Source: Elysia crispata
Taxonomy: Eukaryota > Mollusca > Gastropoda > Plakobranchidae
Assembly (NCBI GenBank): GCA_033675545.1
Contig: JAWDGP010006457.1
Location: forward strand, 1 to 64,000
DNA length: 64,000 nucleotides
Reading direction: 5' to 3'
Below are positions 26,949 through 40,099 of the stretch, one piece after another; the first letter of the stretch is position 1; each line of letters opens with the position of its first letter. The notes below the pieces were generated by a model. The model did no database searches, was not told where the DNA came from, and saw only the letters and a list, made by a program, of their open reading frames with translations. The translations under genes and the position numbers were made by a program.

Positions 26949-27360
26949 AAAGTTAAGAGATGCAAAATGTCTTAAAACCTTTTTTATCTTTATCAAATCT
27001 CCGCAACATAGACAAAATAAACTAAAGGTGCACATTGATGAGAAGGAACAGCAATGCTCTACACAACACAAATACAAAATCATGATAATATCATATTAGT
27101 ATTGAACTGTCTTTATTGTTTTTGTTTCTAGAAAGGGTTGGATTATAGCTTACAAAAATATACCTCTCGCCGGAAATTTTTGTAAAAACTTGTCATTCAT
27201 TGATATCAACATTCATGCATGATTCATTTAGTGCAGATTTACCAAGACAGATTATTGAAATTATATGTGGTGGCTAAAGGATGTAATTCGAGATAGGGCC
27301 TTCAAATATCAAGACTTTTTTATCACGTTTTTCCCTTTTTCATGAGGGTAGAAAAGGAAT
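25600..27360. other. intergenic; possible decayed SINE pieces and short microsatellites
   Basis: No gene was recognised. There is a (TG)n at about 26605-26622 and a (TA)n at about 26917-26943. The stretch at about 26215-26300 contains AGATAGCTCAGTAGATAGA and GGGAGCTCCGC, reminiscent of the tRNA-like head of mollusc SINEs. The B-box is not convincing, so it is not called as a tRNA or SINE. Confidence 0.4.
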
Positions 27361-27372
27361 GACAAATTCGTT
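27361..27372. repeat. target-site duplication, 3' side of LINE-B
   Basis: GACAAATTCGTT, identical to 31868-31879. The element's CTTCTTCTT (GAA on the minus strand) tail begins immediately after it. Confidence 0.93.
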
Positions 27373-27390
27373 CTTCTTCTTCCTCGTTCG

Positions 27391-30300
27391 TCAAATGGTC
27401 TCTCCACTCTTCACAACAAAGGTAGCAGTGCGTTGCAGGTCCTCCAGGCTGCCGTAGAGTTTCTGGCTCATGGGTGTTGGGTCTGGCCAGATCTGCTTTC
27501 GTAGCGACTCGTGGTTTGGGCAGAAGTGAAGATGTTCTGTTGTCTGCGACCCAGTTCTGCATCGACACTGATCTGTGTCACTTATTTTTAGTTTGTGGAA
27601 CAAGTGATTTCTGAGTCGATTGTGGCCTGTTCTGAGCCTAAATATGGACACCTGCTCATGGCGAGTGAGCAGGTGGTATGGATCATTTCTATTGGAATGG
27701 GGGTGGTTTTGTTTAAAATGATTCTGCTGTTTGGCCTTTATAATCGTTTTAACTTCAGAATATGTGGTGGATCTGTCATTTTGAGCATATGTTGTGCCTT
27801 CTTTTGCAAGAGTATCTGCGGTCTCATTGCCATGGATGCCGCAGTGAGACGGGATCCATTGAAGGATTACTGTATGCTTCATACAGAGTCGTGTAAGGTT
27901 AGACATTAGGTTATTCAGATCCGTGTCTTTGCCAGTTTGCCGGGCCTGAAGGACGGATAGGGCATCTGAGAGAAAGACTACTCTGTGAGACAGATGAGGG
28001 CTATTCTCAATGTGGGCTGCCGCTGCTCTCAGAGCCTCTGTCTCTGCTTTGTAATTTGTGGAGTACAGTCCAGTTGCAAAGCTGAGTCTATCATCTGGGT
28101 ACTTTACGTATACACCCGCTCCACCATTGCATGTTGCGTCCTCTGCTGAGCCATCTGTAAAGATGTAGGTCCAGGTTTCCTTGGGGTAGCACTGTTGAAG
28201 GTGTTCCAGGGTGGTCGATTTCCTCATCAGATCATTCTGTGAGTCTTTGGGACCTATTCCTGGTACGCCGCTTTTGACAAGGAAATGTCTTTCTTTGCTC
28301 CAGGCAGGGATCTCAGGACACTGGGAAATCTTTTGGAGGTTTTATTCGAGGATGTCTCTGTGTCTTTGTTCAAGGCATCTGCTTTGGTGGACAAAGTTTT
28401 CCCTCTAATTAGTCTTCCTCTCGTTGGCTGATACATTCTTTTCTCCATTGGATGACCGCTTAGCCTTTTGAATTTGGCAGCCTGTGTGAGCAGCCTCTCA
28501 TGACAGCGATCCAAGAGGGGCTGCAGTCCGGTAATAGTCTCCAGCTCTTGTATGGGTGTCGACCTCATGGATCCTGTAATGATGCGAGCCGCTTGGTTCT
28601 GGACGTTGCTCATTTTGTCCATATTGGTTTTGGCTGTAGTGCCCCATGCTGCCATGCCGTACTCTAGAACAGGTCTAACTCTGCCTGTGTACAGTCTCCT
28701 CAGGGTTGAAGCATCAGCACCCCATGTCGTACTTGCCAGCTTTTTCATGAGTGCAAGCCGGGCCTTCGCTCTGGATTCGGTTCTCTGAGTGTGCTGTTTC
28801 CAAGTCAGCCGTTTATCAAAAGTTACCCCAAGATACGTGGGGTTGTCTTCTGCATTCAGAGTTTGGTTTCCAAGTCGCAGAGTTACCTTCTGTTCTTTTG
28901 GGGAGAGACTGAAGACGGTGTATGTGGTCTTGGTGGAATTGACTTTAACTGACCATTTCTTAGTCCAACTTTCAAGAACTTCCAGTGCTTGTTGCATTCT
29001 GTAGTTGTCAGTGGTAATGTACTCCTCAGAGCACCAGAGGGCCATGTCATCCGCATATAGAGCACTGTGAATTTTCCGTGGGAGCTCTGCGATGATGTCG
29101 TTCACATAAATAAGGAAGAGCGTCGGGCTGAGGACACCTCCTTGTGGCACTCCCTCTCTAAGTGTCTTTTGTCTACTGTGAGCACCGTTGACCTGTGCTC
29201 GGGCCGTCCTGTTATTCAAGTACTGTGATATCCACTCGTACATGCAGCCATTTATACCACTCTTGTGAAGTTTTAGGCGGAGCCCGTCCTTCCAGACCCT
29301 GTCAAATGCCTTTTTCCATGTCTACCCACACAGCTAACGTATGACGTTTGTCCTGGAAGCCATCTTCTATGTGTTGGGCTATGTAGGCAACCTGGTTCTC
29401 AGTAGAGCGATGGTGTCTAAAGCCAGCCTGTTCGGGTATGAGGATGTTCCTCTTCTCCAAGTGCCATACGAGGCGACTGTTTATGAGTCGTTCCATGAGC
29501 TTGCCTACACAACTGGTTAGGCTGATGGGACGGTAGCTGGTTGTTTTTTAGCGTTCTTTACCTTTCTTGTAGATGGGTACCATAACAGCTTCTCGCCACT
29601 TCTTTGGGACAATTCCCTCTTTCCAGCTATTGTTATAGAGGCCTATGAGCTTGGATTTGGCTTTAGGACCCATGTGTTTCAGCATCTCATTTGTGATTTT
29701 ATCAGGGCCAGGTGATTTCTTGTCCTTGAGGGCCTTAAGAGCATCCTCCAGCTCACGTGCATTGAAAGGGATTTTCATGTAGTCAGGTGGGTTTGGTTGA
29801 ACTTGGTGTTCTTTGATTTCCTTGTGGATTTCCCGTTTCCTTTCATCAGGGACCTGGATGATGCTTACTTCCTCATATGTATCAATGAAGCAGTTGGCTG
29901 CTCTGCGTCCTGTTACGTACCATTTCCTGACCTCTTTCAATCACTATGGGTATTTGTTTTGTATCCTCGTCATTCATGGCTTTTGTTAACTTCCATAGCT
30001 TTTGTCCATCTTTATCTAGGTTTAGGCTCTCTGTGTTTTGCTTCCAGCTCGTTCTGGCTGCTTTATTAAATGCTTTCTTATATCTGGCTGTGCTGGCTTT
30101 AAGTGCTATGTTGTTGTTTAGCGTTGGACTGCATTCCACCTGTTCCCTACAATTAGTGACTTCATTTTCGAGTTCCTGTAGTTCTTCTGTCCAGTATGGT
30201 CTGTAGTTTCTCCTAGCGCCGCGCGGTATACTTCTGTTGGCAGCTTCCAGGATGGCCTTATTGAAGTTCTTACAGGCCCTGTTGACATTAGAATCATCAC

Positions 30301-31255
30301 ATTTGACGCTCTTGCACAGTTTGTCAGAGAGTGTGGCAAATTTAACCCAGCCAGCTTTACTGTAGTTCCAGCGCGGGAACGTTTTGGGGTTGCTAGGCTT
30401 GTAGTTCATGTTGACAGCTAGTAGGACAGGTTTATGATCACTGTCGGCCAGTTGGTTTTGTACCTTTCTGCTTGTTATCTTGGATATATCATCAGAGGCA
30501 AAGGCGAGATCTGGTGTAGATGCTGAGATCCACCGCCTGGAGAAGAAGGTAGGTGGGTCTTCGGGGTCGTTTAATAGTAGTAGATTGTTTTCAATCTGCC
30601 AGCCTTCAACTTCGTCTCCTCTTCGATCACTCTCCTTATATCCCCAACTAGTTGAGTGGCTGTTGAAGTCACCGACAGTCAGATAGTTTTCGGGTGGGAG
30701 GTTCATTGTATGGAGCGCAAGATCTTTGTCTGAGGGACAGTAAAGGTTGAAAATAATGACAATTTTATTACCCACGGTGATGTATGCTCCGTGTATTTCA
30801 GACTGTTGACCAGTGTCAATTTTGAAGTCCTTAGCTGGGATGTCATTTTTCACCAAGATTAGTACTCCCTCTTTTTGCCTTCCTTCTCTGTCCATTCTGA
30901 ATGTCTGGTACCCTCTTAATGAGAACCTATGGTTGGGGTTGAGGTGCGTCTCTTGAATACATGCCACGTTTATTTTAGCTCTATGTAGCCTCTCTGTCAC
31001 AGAGATTTTCTTCTGGTAGGCCCCCTCTGCATTCCACAGGAGAATGTTGAGTGGTCTAGTTTTATTGTCAGAGTTAGGATTTGTTTGGCCAGTAACATTT
31101 GCCCTCCGCTTCCGAGGCCTGGCTCCACACTGCGGAGCGGGGTGACCACCAGTCGCATGGGTTGGGCCCCCTCGAGGCATGAGGCCCGGCACTCTATCCG
31201 CCTGGCGGGACCTCACAGACAGAGCACCATGATGTGTATTCGTGGATTTGACCAT
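27391..31255 (-). pseudogene. LINE-B polyprotein: endonuclease, reverse transcriptase, RNase H with at least four breaks
   Basis: The reading is split into frames. 31255-29882 holds the leader peptide and endonuclease (ILLWNAEGAY, CIQETHLNP, GDFNSHSTSWGY, SDHKPVLL). A frameshift near 29935 leads to 29940-29548 (KSPGPDKITNEML), which ends at a TAA. The frame then continues through 29496-29302 (IPEQAGFRHHRSTENQ, WVDMEK). A base inserted in an A run near 29310 breaks the AFDRVW box. 29243-28254 carries GVPQGGVLSPTLF and the catalytic box LYADDMALW. Another frameshift near 28300 precedes 28227-27391, the RNase H (FTDGSAEDATCNGG, NYKAETEALRAA, LSDALSVL, WIPSHCGIHGNETAD) and the C-x-C ... H ... C knuckle. 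Compared with LINE-A every domain is present, but the protein cannot be made as it stands. Confidence 0.9.
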
Positions 31256-31526
31256 TTCATGACGTGTGATGCGTTGTACTGCCGTTAAGCGCCAGGGGCC
31301 CAGTACATCCGTCTTCGGCGTTGGTTTTCTTTTCCGAGTTTCCCTCTCGTAGGTAACCTGCCAGCCAAGACTAAGGGCGTCACCTGCCCTGTTTGTGGTT
31401 GTTCCATATCTGGATGGTGCGTTTTTGCTACCGTTGAATCAGACGATTTCATCCGCTAGCTCCGCCACTGGGTACAGACTTGCCGTCGGACCCTCTCTGG
31501 TCTCTTCCGCGGGAGTCTTCTGAGGA

Positions 31527-31552
31527 CCTGTCTACCAGAGGAGGTAGACAGG
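31527..31552 (-). other. perfect 10-bp hairpin in LINE-B leader
   Basis: CCTGTCTACC and GGTAGACAGG flank a 6-nt loop, an uninterrupted 10-bp stem within the untranslated leader. It sits downstream of the ribozyme-like fold and upstream of the ORF. Confidence 0.85.
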
Positions 31553-31663
31553 CCCATTTCCTATTTTAAGGGATAGGTCCCTGGGATTTGTCTAGGCACC
31601 AGAGCGTGTCCACACGCCGGTGGGTCATGCATGCCGTAGACTTTAAGAGATCTCTCTCCGAGC

Positions 31664-31867
31664 GTGTGACCTCATTACTGAGTTAGTTACTCACAGTCGC
31701 GAGGCTGCTTTCCCCAAGGAGGCGGGCGAAGACCGTCGTCACACACTTGTGGATAAAACCTATGCCAACCCGTACCTCAGTTGGTGCTCCGTGACAGCAT
31801 TGACTGAGGTCTTATAGGGTTGGTAGCTTCAAAAGCATCTAAGGCTTTACCCACCTAGTTCCTCCCC
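31664..31867 (-). ncRNA. putative HDV-like ribozyme with long nested J1/2 hairpin, LINE-B 5' end
   Basis: Starting exactly at the target-site boundary, P1 is GGGGAGG (31867-31861) pairing with CCUCCUU (31722-31716), followed by GGGG. P3 is CGG/CCG closing loop UCUUCGC (31732-31726). P2 is GUGUGAC (31744-31738) with GUCACAC (31670-31664). Between P1 and P2 lies a nested hairpin: 12 pairs (31854-31843 with 31760-31749), then CCAACCC/GGGUUGG, then CCUCAGU/ACUGAGG. The arrangement fits HDV-like ribozymes with an expanded J1/2. The loop matches the UCC(U/A)CGC pattern of HDV and LINE-A at five of seven positions. The catalytic C in J4/2 is not obvious, so the copy may be inactive or my P4 may be wrong. 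Confidence 0.5.
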
Positions 31868-31879
31868 GACAAATTCGTT
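31868..31879. repeat. target-site duplication, 5' side of LINE-B
   Basis: GACAAATTCGTT, identical to 27361-27372. Confidence 0.93.
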
Positions 31880-31940
31880 TATTGATCTAATATTTACCTA
31901 TTTGTAAGTTGGTTTTAGTTTTCTGAGGATTCTCTATACA

Positions 31941-31946
31941 TGTGTA

Positions 31947-31984
<38 letters not shown>
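31941..31984. repeat. (TG)n(TA)n microsatellite
   Basis: TG repeats run into TA repeats in the unique flank downstream of LINE-B's 5' end. Confidence 0.95.
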
Positions 31985-32629
31985 CATGTACATTGTTTTT
32001 TAAATAAACAGAATTCCCTTCTAAAAATTATTGGAAAAGCTCATTATTTTTTAGAACAATTTGTGTGAATATGTAATCGTTCTATTTTATTGGTTTTGAA
32101 AAGTACACGTATTCTTTCAGATGAAATTTATATGTAATAAATATTGCTGTGAATAAAATGTTCTTTTGAATGACTGATAATTCATCAGGCTTTTTTTTTT
32201 AATATTAAAAGGTAAAAAGTTGATGTTTGTAAGATAGAGGCTTACCATAGATCACCTTATGACTCTTGGAATATGAATACAATGTAAAATTGTAAAAGTT
32301 GATATGCAAAAAAAATGTGTTGACAACTCTTAACTTTAACTCTTGATTAACAGAAAAATACTTCTCACCACTAGGCAAATTTATTTGACAGAGGTAATTT
32401 TGTTTTTATTTGGTTGAATATCAAGTTATTAAAGTTTAAATTAGACAGGAGAGTTGGCTTTTTTATACTTTAAGAATTGGGAGAGTTTTGAATGTACAAT
32501 GCATTATACCCACGAAGACAGTTTGTGCCTAAAGCAGCCTCAGTAGTAGCGAAAATGAGAATTTTTTTTTTCGTCTCATTACCGGCATGGGCCTCAATAT
32601 ACTATACAATTGAGAGAAATATTAAAGCT

Positions 32630-33480
32630 TCCACACAGTCTGACATTCTTTAGGTCCATCATAAAAAGGGACAGATTCTTCCTCATTCTGTCTCCGTCTA
32701 AGGTCAATAACACAGGGAAGCCACCCAGAGACAGCCCTGAAGATTTGTAGGAAAACTGATGATCAATTTTTAAACGGCTTATATTCCTGGAGCTCGAATC
32801 TCGATTGACAAGGCCGTGATGGCATAAAGTGTCCCCAGTTTACCCAGAAGTGTGATGAGTGTGGCATAAAAACTTTCGAAGCCAGCGACTGTGGAGCCAA
32901 CTTTTGTTCCAGTTTTGTAGACTTCTACCCAGAGCAAAAACCTTGTTCAACATATGAGACAATGTTCTTGCAGAATTATGAACTCTCCTTGTGGATAATA
33001 TTATTATAAATTTTTCAAATTCTCATTTATCTCAAGGAATACAAGAAAGATGGATCCCAAAAGGACCCAACCAACATCATCTGCAACGTCATGTTGTTAT
33101 TTGGCAAGTGGGAGGTTAACATTCTCAATACTGCTTATCGTTGGTACCAAAAAAAATCCTCATCTTTAGTACCGGTATCTTTAGTTAACTTTAAGTATAA
33201 CAAGTTCATGTGGTATGTGATCAAATGGTTTTTCCTTTAATCAGAGGGCTTTGGAATGGTGGAAGATAGCCATGTTTGTGCTAGCTGTTCTCAACAGCTG
33301 ATTTCTACACAAACGTTCTTGATGCTAAAGTAAGTCTCAAATACTCATCCACAGTGACTTTGCCTTGCAACTGTGACATGGTCCCCATTCACAATAAACA
33401 GAGCTTTGAGTGTGAAGGTCGTAGAAGAGACTGTTTTGCTGCGACTCATGACCCATCACTTTCATCAGCCAAAACAGGAA
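32630..33480 (+). pseudogene. decayed piggyBac-type transposase
   Basis: Plus-strand fragments in several frames follow the piggyBac transposase order. KRDRFFLIL and NNTGKPPRDSPEDL (about 32665-32745) match the family's RF..IL-FLHF-DN-----RDSPD block. PGARISIDKAVMA (about 32788-32826) matches the ISIDEAM block. CPQFTQKCDECGIKTFEASD (about 32832-32893) matches the conserved QY-PKKP-KWGIK-F-L-D block. Less clear similarity continues to about 33480. Numerous stops and frameshifts make it inactive. Terminal repeats and TTAA target sites were not found. The identification rests on motif order from memory of the family. Confidence 0.65.
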
Positions 33481-33489
33481 GCTAACATC

Positions 33490-36423
<2,934 letters not shown>

Positions 36424-36439
36424 CTCCCCCCCCCCTCTC

Positions 36440-38478
36440 TTTAGATTATATAAATATGTAGCACACGCATAGGCTTATCGTTTCCTCACCAGATCCTTTT
36501 TGTAATGAATTGTACTCATATTTATTTGAATTGACGGATTTTTTAAATTTAAATCAATTTTCATGTACCCATCAGCTTGCTCTTTGTTTTGTAGTCATTT
36601 CAACTAACTATGTGGAAAATGGATGATGCGGCGTGGCACAGAAGTAGAATTCTGGTCGATATTATATAAATTAAAATAGTGATATAGATTTAAATCTGAG
36701 TCGATGGTGTTTTGTTATGTTTAAAAAACAAAAGATGACAAAAGCGTTTTCCTTTGAGAAAATCTATATGAAAAGGTCTTTAATTGGTGCTTATAGTCAT
36801 ACATATAGGCAAAATGATTGTGTCCTCGGGGTCAATACGTCAAATTTTCTATTTTGCAAAAGATGTCAGCGCATTAATTTTGGTTTGTCTGATGAGACCC
36901 TTTTTATTCTGGAACTTCGCTTCCTGAGTCTAGATTTTCTATGCGCACCGTGTTGGAACTTATATAAATTTTCAACAGCGTGATTCACGTCATTTTATTT
37001 TTTATTTTATTTTTTTTTCGGAGCGAAATGTGTCAAATCTTTGAAGCAATTTGGGCCTTTGTACTGCAGTAAATTAAGGTATTAACGTTATTTAGATGTA
37101 AATGAAGGTAGAGATAAGTTTTATGTTTCTTATCTTCGAATATTTCCGCCTATAAATATACCGTTGGGTGTCAGAACATTAATCCACATTGAAAATCACT
37201 AATGTGTAGGACCACAGTCATGATCTAAATCTCTGATCGTTGACTTCTTAGCTCAAACTGTTGTGTTTGTTTTGATAACATCTAGATCTCAATCCTATTA
37301 AAAAGTGTCGTGGCAGTATTTTAAAGCTCTTAAAGGATGATATTGGTTTCATATCTAAAAATGCATGACGACTTCTAACAAGTGATTAATCGGAAGAACT
37401 TGCCACGCTTGATATGCAATGATTTTAGCATCAAGTAGATGAAAATAAGCATTGTTGAAATCTGAAAGTGTGTTATCCAGTGAACTCTTATGAGCCTACA
37501 ACCTGGGGAAAAATTATATATTTTTTAAATTTTATATGTTGTCCATTGAATTTTTATTAAAACGTCGGAATAAAAGCGTTGTGGCCTATTGCTACACTAC
37601 CAAAAGTTCCGGAAATCTTCATTAGGTAGACTGCATCATGCTCTTATAATCTAAAGGTTACTATTTTAATTATTTTTCTTTCGTTTAAAGGAAAGCCATT
37701 CTAGTGCTAGAGAGATAGAGAGTCAGAGACAGATTTTTAGGTGGAAAAGAGGAGGGAGGGGGCGTTTTATAGAAGAAATCTGGAGGATTTCGCGTATGAG
37801 TTGAGAATTAAGAGGAGTTAGATTGTGAAAGGATGACGAAGGAACACCAGAGAAAAGTGAAAAGAGCATAGTTATTATAGAGGGAAAAAATGTGTTTGGG
37901 GAGGGGATTAATGTCACTATATGGATTGGTGTTAGCATTGTGTCTTCCAGACAACGTAATTTTTCCTCTTTTTAAATCGGTTGGTTTCTAGAATCCGTTG
38001 CGCAAGCAGTGGCTTTGCATAAAGATCAAAAAGAGTGAAGCCATGCTATCTCAAGACATATTTTGTCCTTCAATAATCCATCCTTGGGCAGTGCAGCGGT
38101 ACAATATACGTATGTTTTTAGCATGGCAAAGTCTATAAAAGTCGCACATATACAATAATTGAGAGCATGCAAAAGAGATGTGCACCTCTTCATAATCTTT
38201 GGAATGATCTATCTGTGAATCGACCATCAACAGTCAGTATTCTTATTCACTGGCCTGAGAAGAGTACCTAATGCCATTAAATTTATGAATAAAGAGTGTT
38301 ATTCAGGAGACAGAGATGGTGCTTACTTTTACCTTTGTGATTTTTTAGAGTAGCTATAGAATGCAGCATAATTAGTTTAAAAAGCCAACAAACGAAAAAC
38401 AGCAAAACAGAACCATAAAATTAAACGAAAAAGACAGCCAAATGCCCTGAGTTTTAACTCTGAAGGAAGAAGTGTGAT

Positions 38479-38480
<2 letters not shown>
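36440..38480. other. intergenic, no recognised gene
   Basis: Unique AT-rich sequence. The 36717-36983 open frame has no motif or splice support. Confidence 0.45.

Positions 38481-38481
<1 letters not shown>

Positions 38482-38543
<62 letters not shown>
38482..38543. repeat. (GA)n microsatellite
   Basis: Uninterrupted AG/GA units. The polarity is opposite to most TC tracts in the window. Confidence 0.98.
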
Positions 38544-38547
<4 letters not shown>

Positions 38548-38839
38548 TAGAGAGAAAATTTACTTCTCCAGTACCCATAGTTGAGGGAACGGAGAAAATA
38601 AATAAGACAAGAATTACAAGAGAAACAAAATTATTGATTTAAACTCAAGGGAATTTCAACTATCAACTGCAGATCTGTGCTTTTTATAAGTTATGTGTAG
38701 CAAGCGACCTTTGTTTATGATAGAGGACCAATGTTCTTCCTTTTAAACGCTTATTAGAAGGCTGTGACTTTCCAAGGAATGAAATCAGTCATAACCCCCA
38801 AGAAATAAAAAAAAAATAATAATAATTCCATCCACGTGT

Positions 38840-39270
38840 GAAGAGGTGCCTTGGAGTTTCTATGTTTGGATGTAGAGATGCGAGGCTTGGACAATTTCCA
38901 AATAGTTACAAAAAGAAACTTCAGGCAACAGAAATGTGTTTTCGACGGATGCTACGAATATCATGGACTGCAAAGAAATCAAACGAAACAGTGTTATGAG
39001 AAGCTGACACAGCAAGATCACTTATAAATAGAATACGTAAACGCCAAGCCATTTTCCCCCCATGAGATGAGAAGAGAGAGAAACTAGATCATCTTGTGAC
39101 AAGTGGAAGAGTCGAAGGAAAATGCAGCAGCGGAAAACAGCGAGAAAATGTTGGATGGAGTTACAAAGTAGCTAAACGAAGGATGACTGACAAATACACT
39201 AAAAGCACGAGGGAGCAAGATGCGCGGAAAGTCATGATTACCCACCTCAAAGAGCAGGGCACTTGATTGA
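38840..39270 (+). pseudogene. decayed non-LTR RT C-terminus, copy 2
   Basis: C-terminal part of the same LINE family as 1426-2240. The plus strand reads, across breaks, ARLGQF/AWTISK, then an ATEMCF-RRMLRIS-like block, SLINRIRKRQA, and a final block (CMI-type start, then VTDKYTKSTREQDARKVMIT-HLKEQGT). The homologous ends of copy 1 and copy 2 both finish at AAAGAGCAGGG(A/C)AC, which marks the 3' end of the element. It is truncated upstream and carries stops. Confidence 0.75.
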
Positions 39271-39800
39271 TTCATAAAATTTCATAAGTGCTGAAGGTTG
39301 CGGGAATAATATAATAATACAACCATGGTAGTCGGTAATTAATTTTTGTTAAAAAATGGATCTACGGTGCTAATAGATTTTAGATTAAACAAAATTGGAA
39401 AACTGTTTTATTGTGCATAATTTAAACTTTTAAGATCTTTTAAAAACGCTTAACAGAAGACTGTGAATTCCTAAAGGTGCACTGCCTTGTGGGTCATCTC
39501 ATAGCTGCACATTTATGCAATTAAACATGATATTATGAATGTATGAAAGGATCGATAAATAGATTTGATTTTGCCTTACCTCAAGGAGAGGTTCTTTCGC
39601 ACAGGATAAAGAAGACACATCCCTAATTTGACGGCTTTTACTTCGTTTTTGTTTTTTATTCAATTCGATTTTTTAAAAAAGGGGGATTTTATTTTGTAAT
39701 AAGATGAAAGACGAAAAGAGGAAAAACTTCTGGTCAATGAAAAGTATAAATTAAAAGGAAAAAGAAAAAGAAAGAAAGAACCCCAGTTTGATATTTTCGT

Positions 39801-40019
39801 TCAACGTTGCGATTGCATCATACCCTTGGAGCGACGTAGGTGTGTACTGTAGGCCTTGACCTTCAGTGAGTTTTCAGTCGCCTCGCTTGCAAGCGTTCCA
39901 AACGGTTGTGGCCAGGAGTTTGATGGTACGTCTCCAACCGGTGGTGAGTCCAGTTTGACGATTTTGCGACTGAATCTTTGACTATCTGCAAATTGAACCA
40001 AATCGACCGAAAAAATCAT
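39801..40019 (-). CDS. unidentified open segment, possible exon
   Basis: A minus-strand frame that is noticeably more GC- and CpG-rich than its surroundings. A plausible TTTGCAG acceptor (about 39989) precedes DSQRFSRKIVKLDSPPVGD. It continues PSNSWPQPFGTLASEATENS and KAYSTHLRRSKGMMQSQR before running into a stop. The composition looks protein-coding. I do not recognise the family and found no companion exons, so it could be an isolated exon of an unlocated gene or a fragment of a mobile element. Confidence 0.3.
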   Translation of the reverse strand: MIFSVDLVQFADSQRFSRKIVKLDSPPVGDVPSNSWPQPFGTLASEATENSLKVKAYSTHLRRSKGMMQSQR

Positions 40020-40099
40020 TGCATATCTTCAGATCACGGGGAGTTTCATATTTTTCTGACAAGCAAAGACCACTTTTCCAGGGACGACAAAGTGTTAGA

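Larger units (their letters stand above)
27373..31867 (-). mobile_element. LINE-B: full-length ingi/I-type non-LTR retrotransposon (decayed coding)
   Basis: A 4.5-kb element on the minus strand bounded by a perfect 12-bp target-site duplication. In transcription order it has a GGGGAGG 5' end with an HDV-like fold, a 610-nt highly structured leader, one ancestral ORF now in several frames (31255-27391), and only 18 nt of GAA-type 3' sequence. Domain order and leader landmarks match LINE-A. The shared landmarks are CCATATCTGG, CCGTTGAATCA and GATTTCATCCGC on the plus strand, and the start of the ORF. The proteins are clearly different families. Broken coding with perfect duplications suggests an insertion older than LINE-A but still recent, or one made from an already defective copy. 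Confidence 0.92.
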
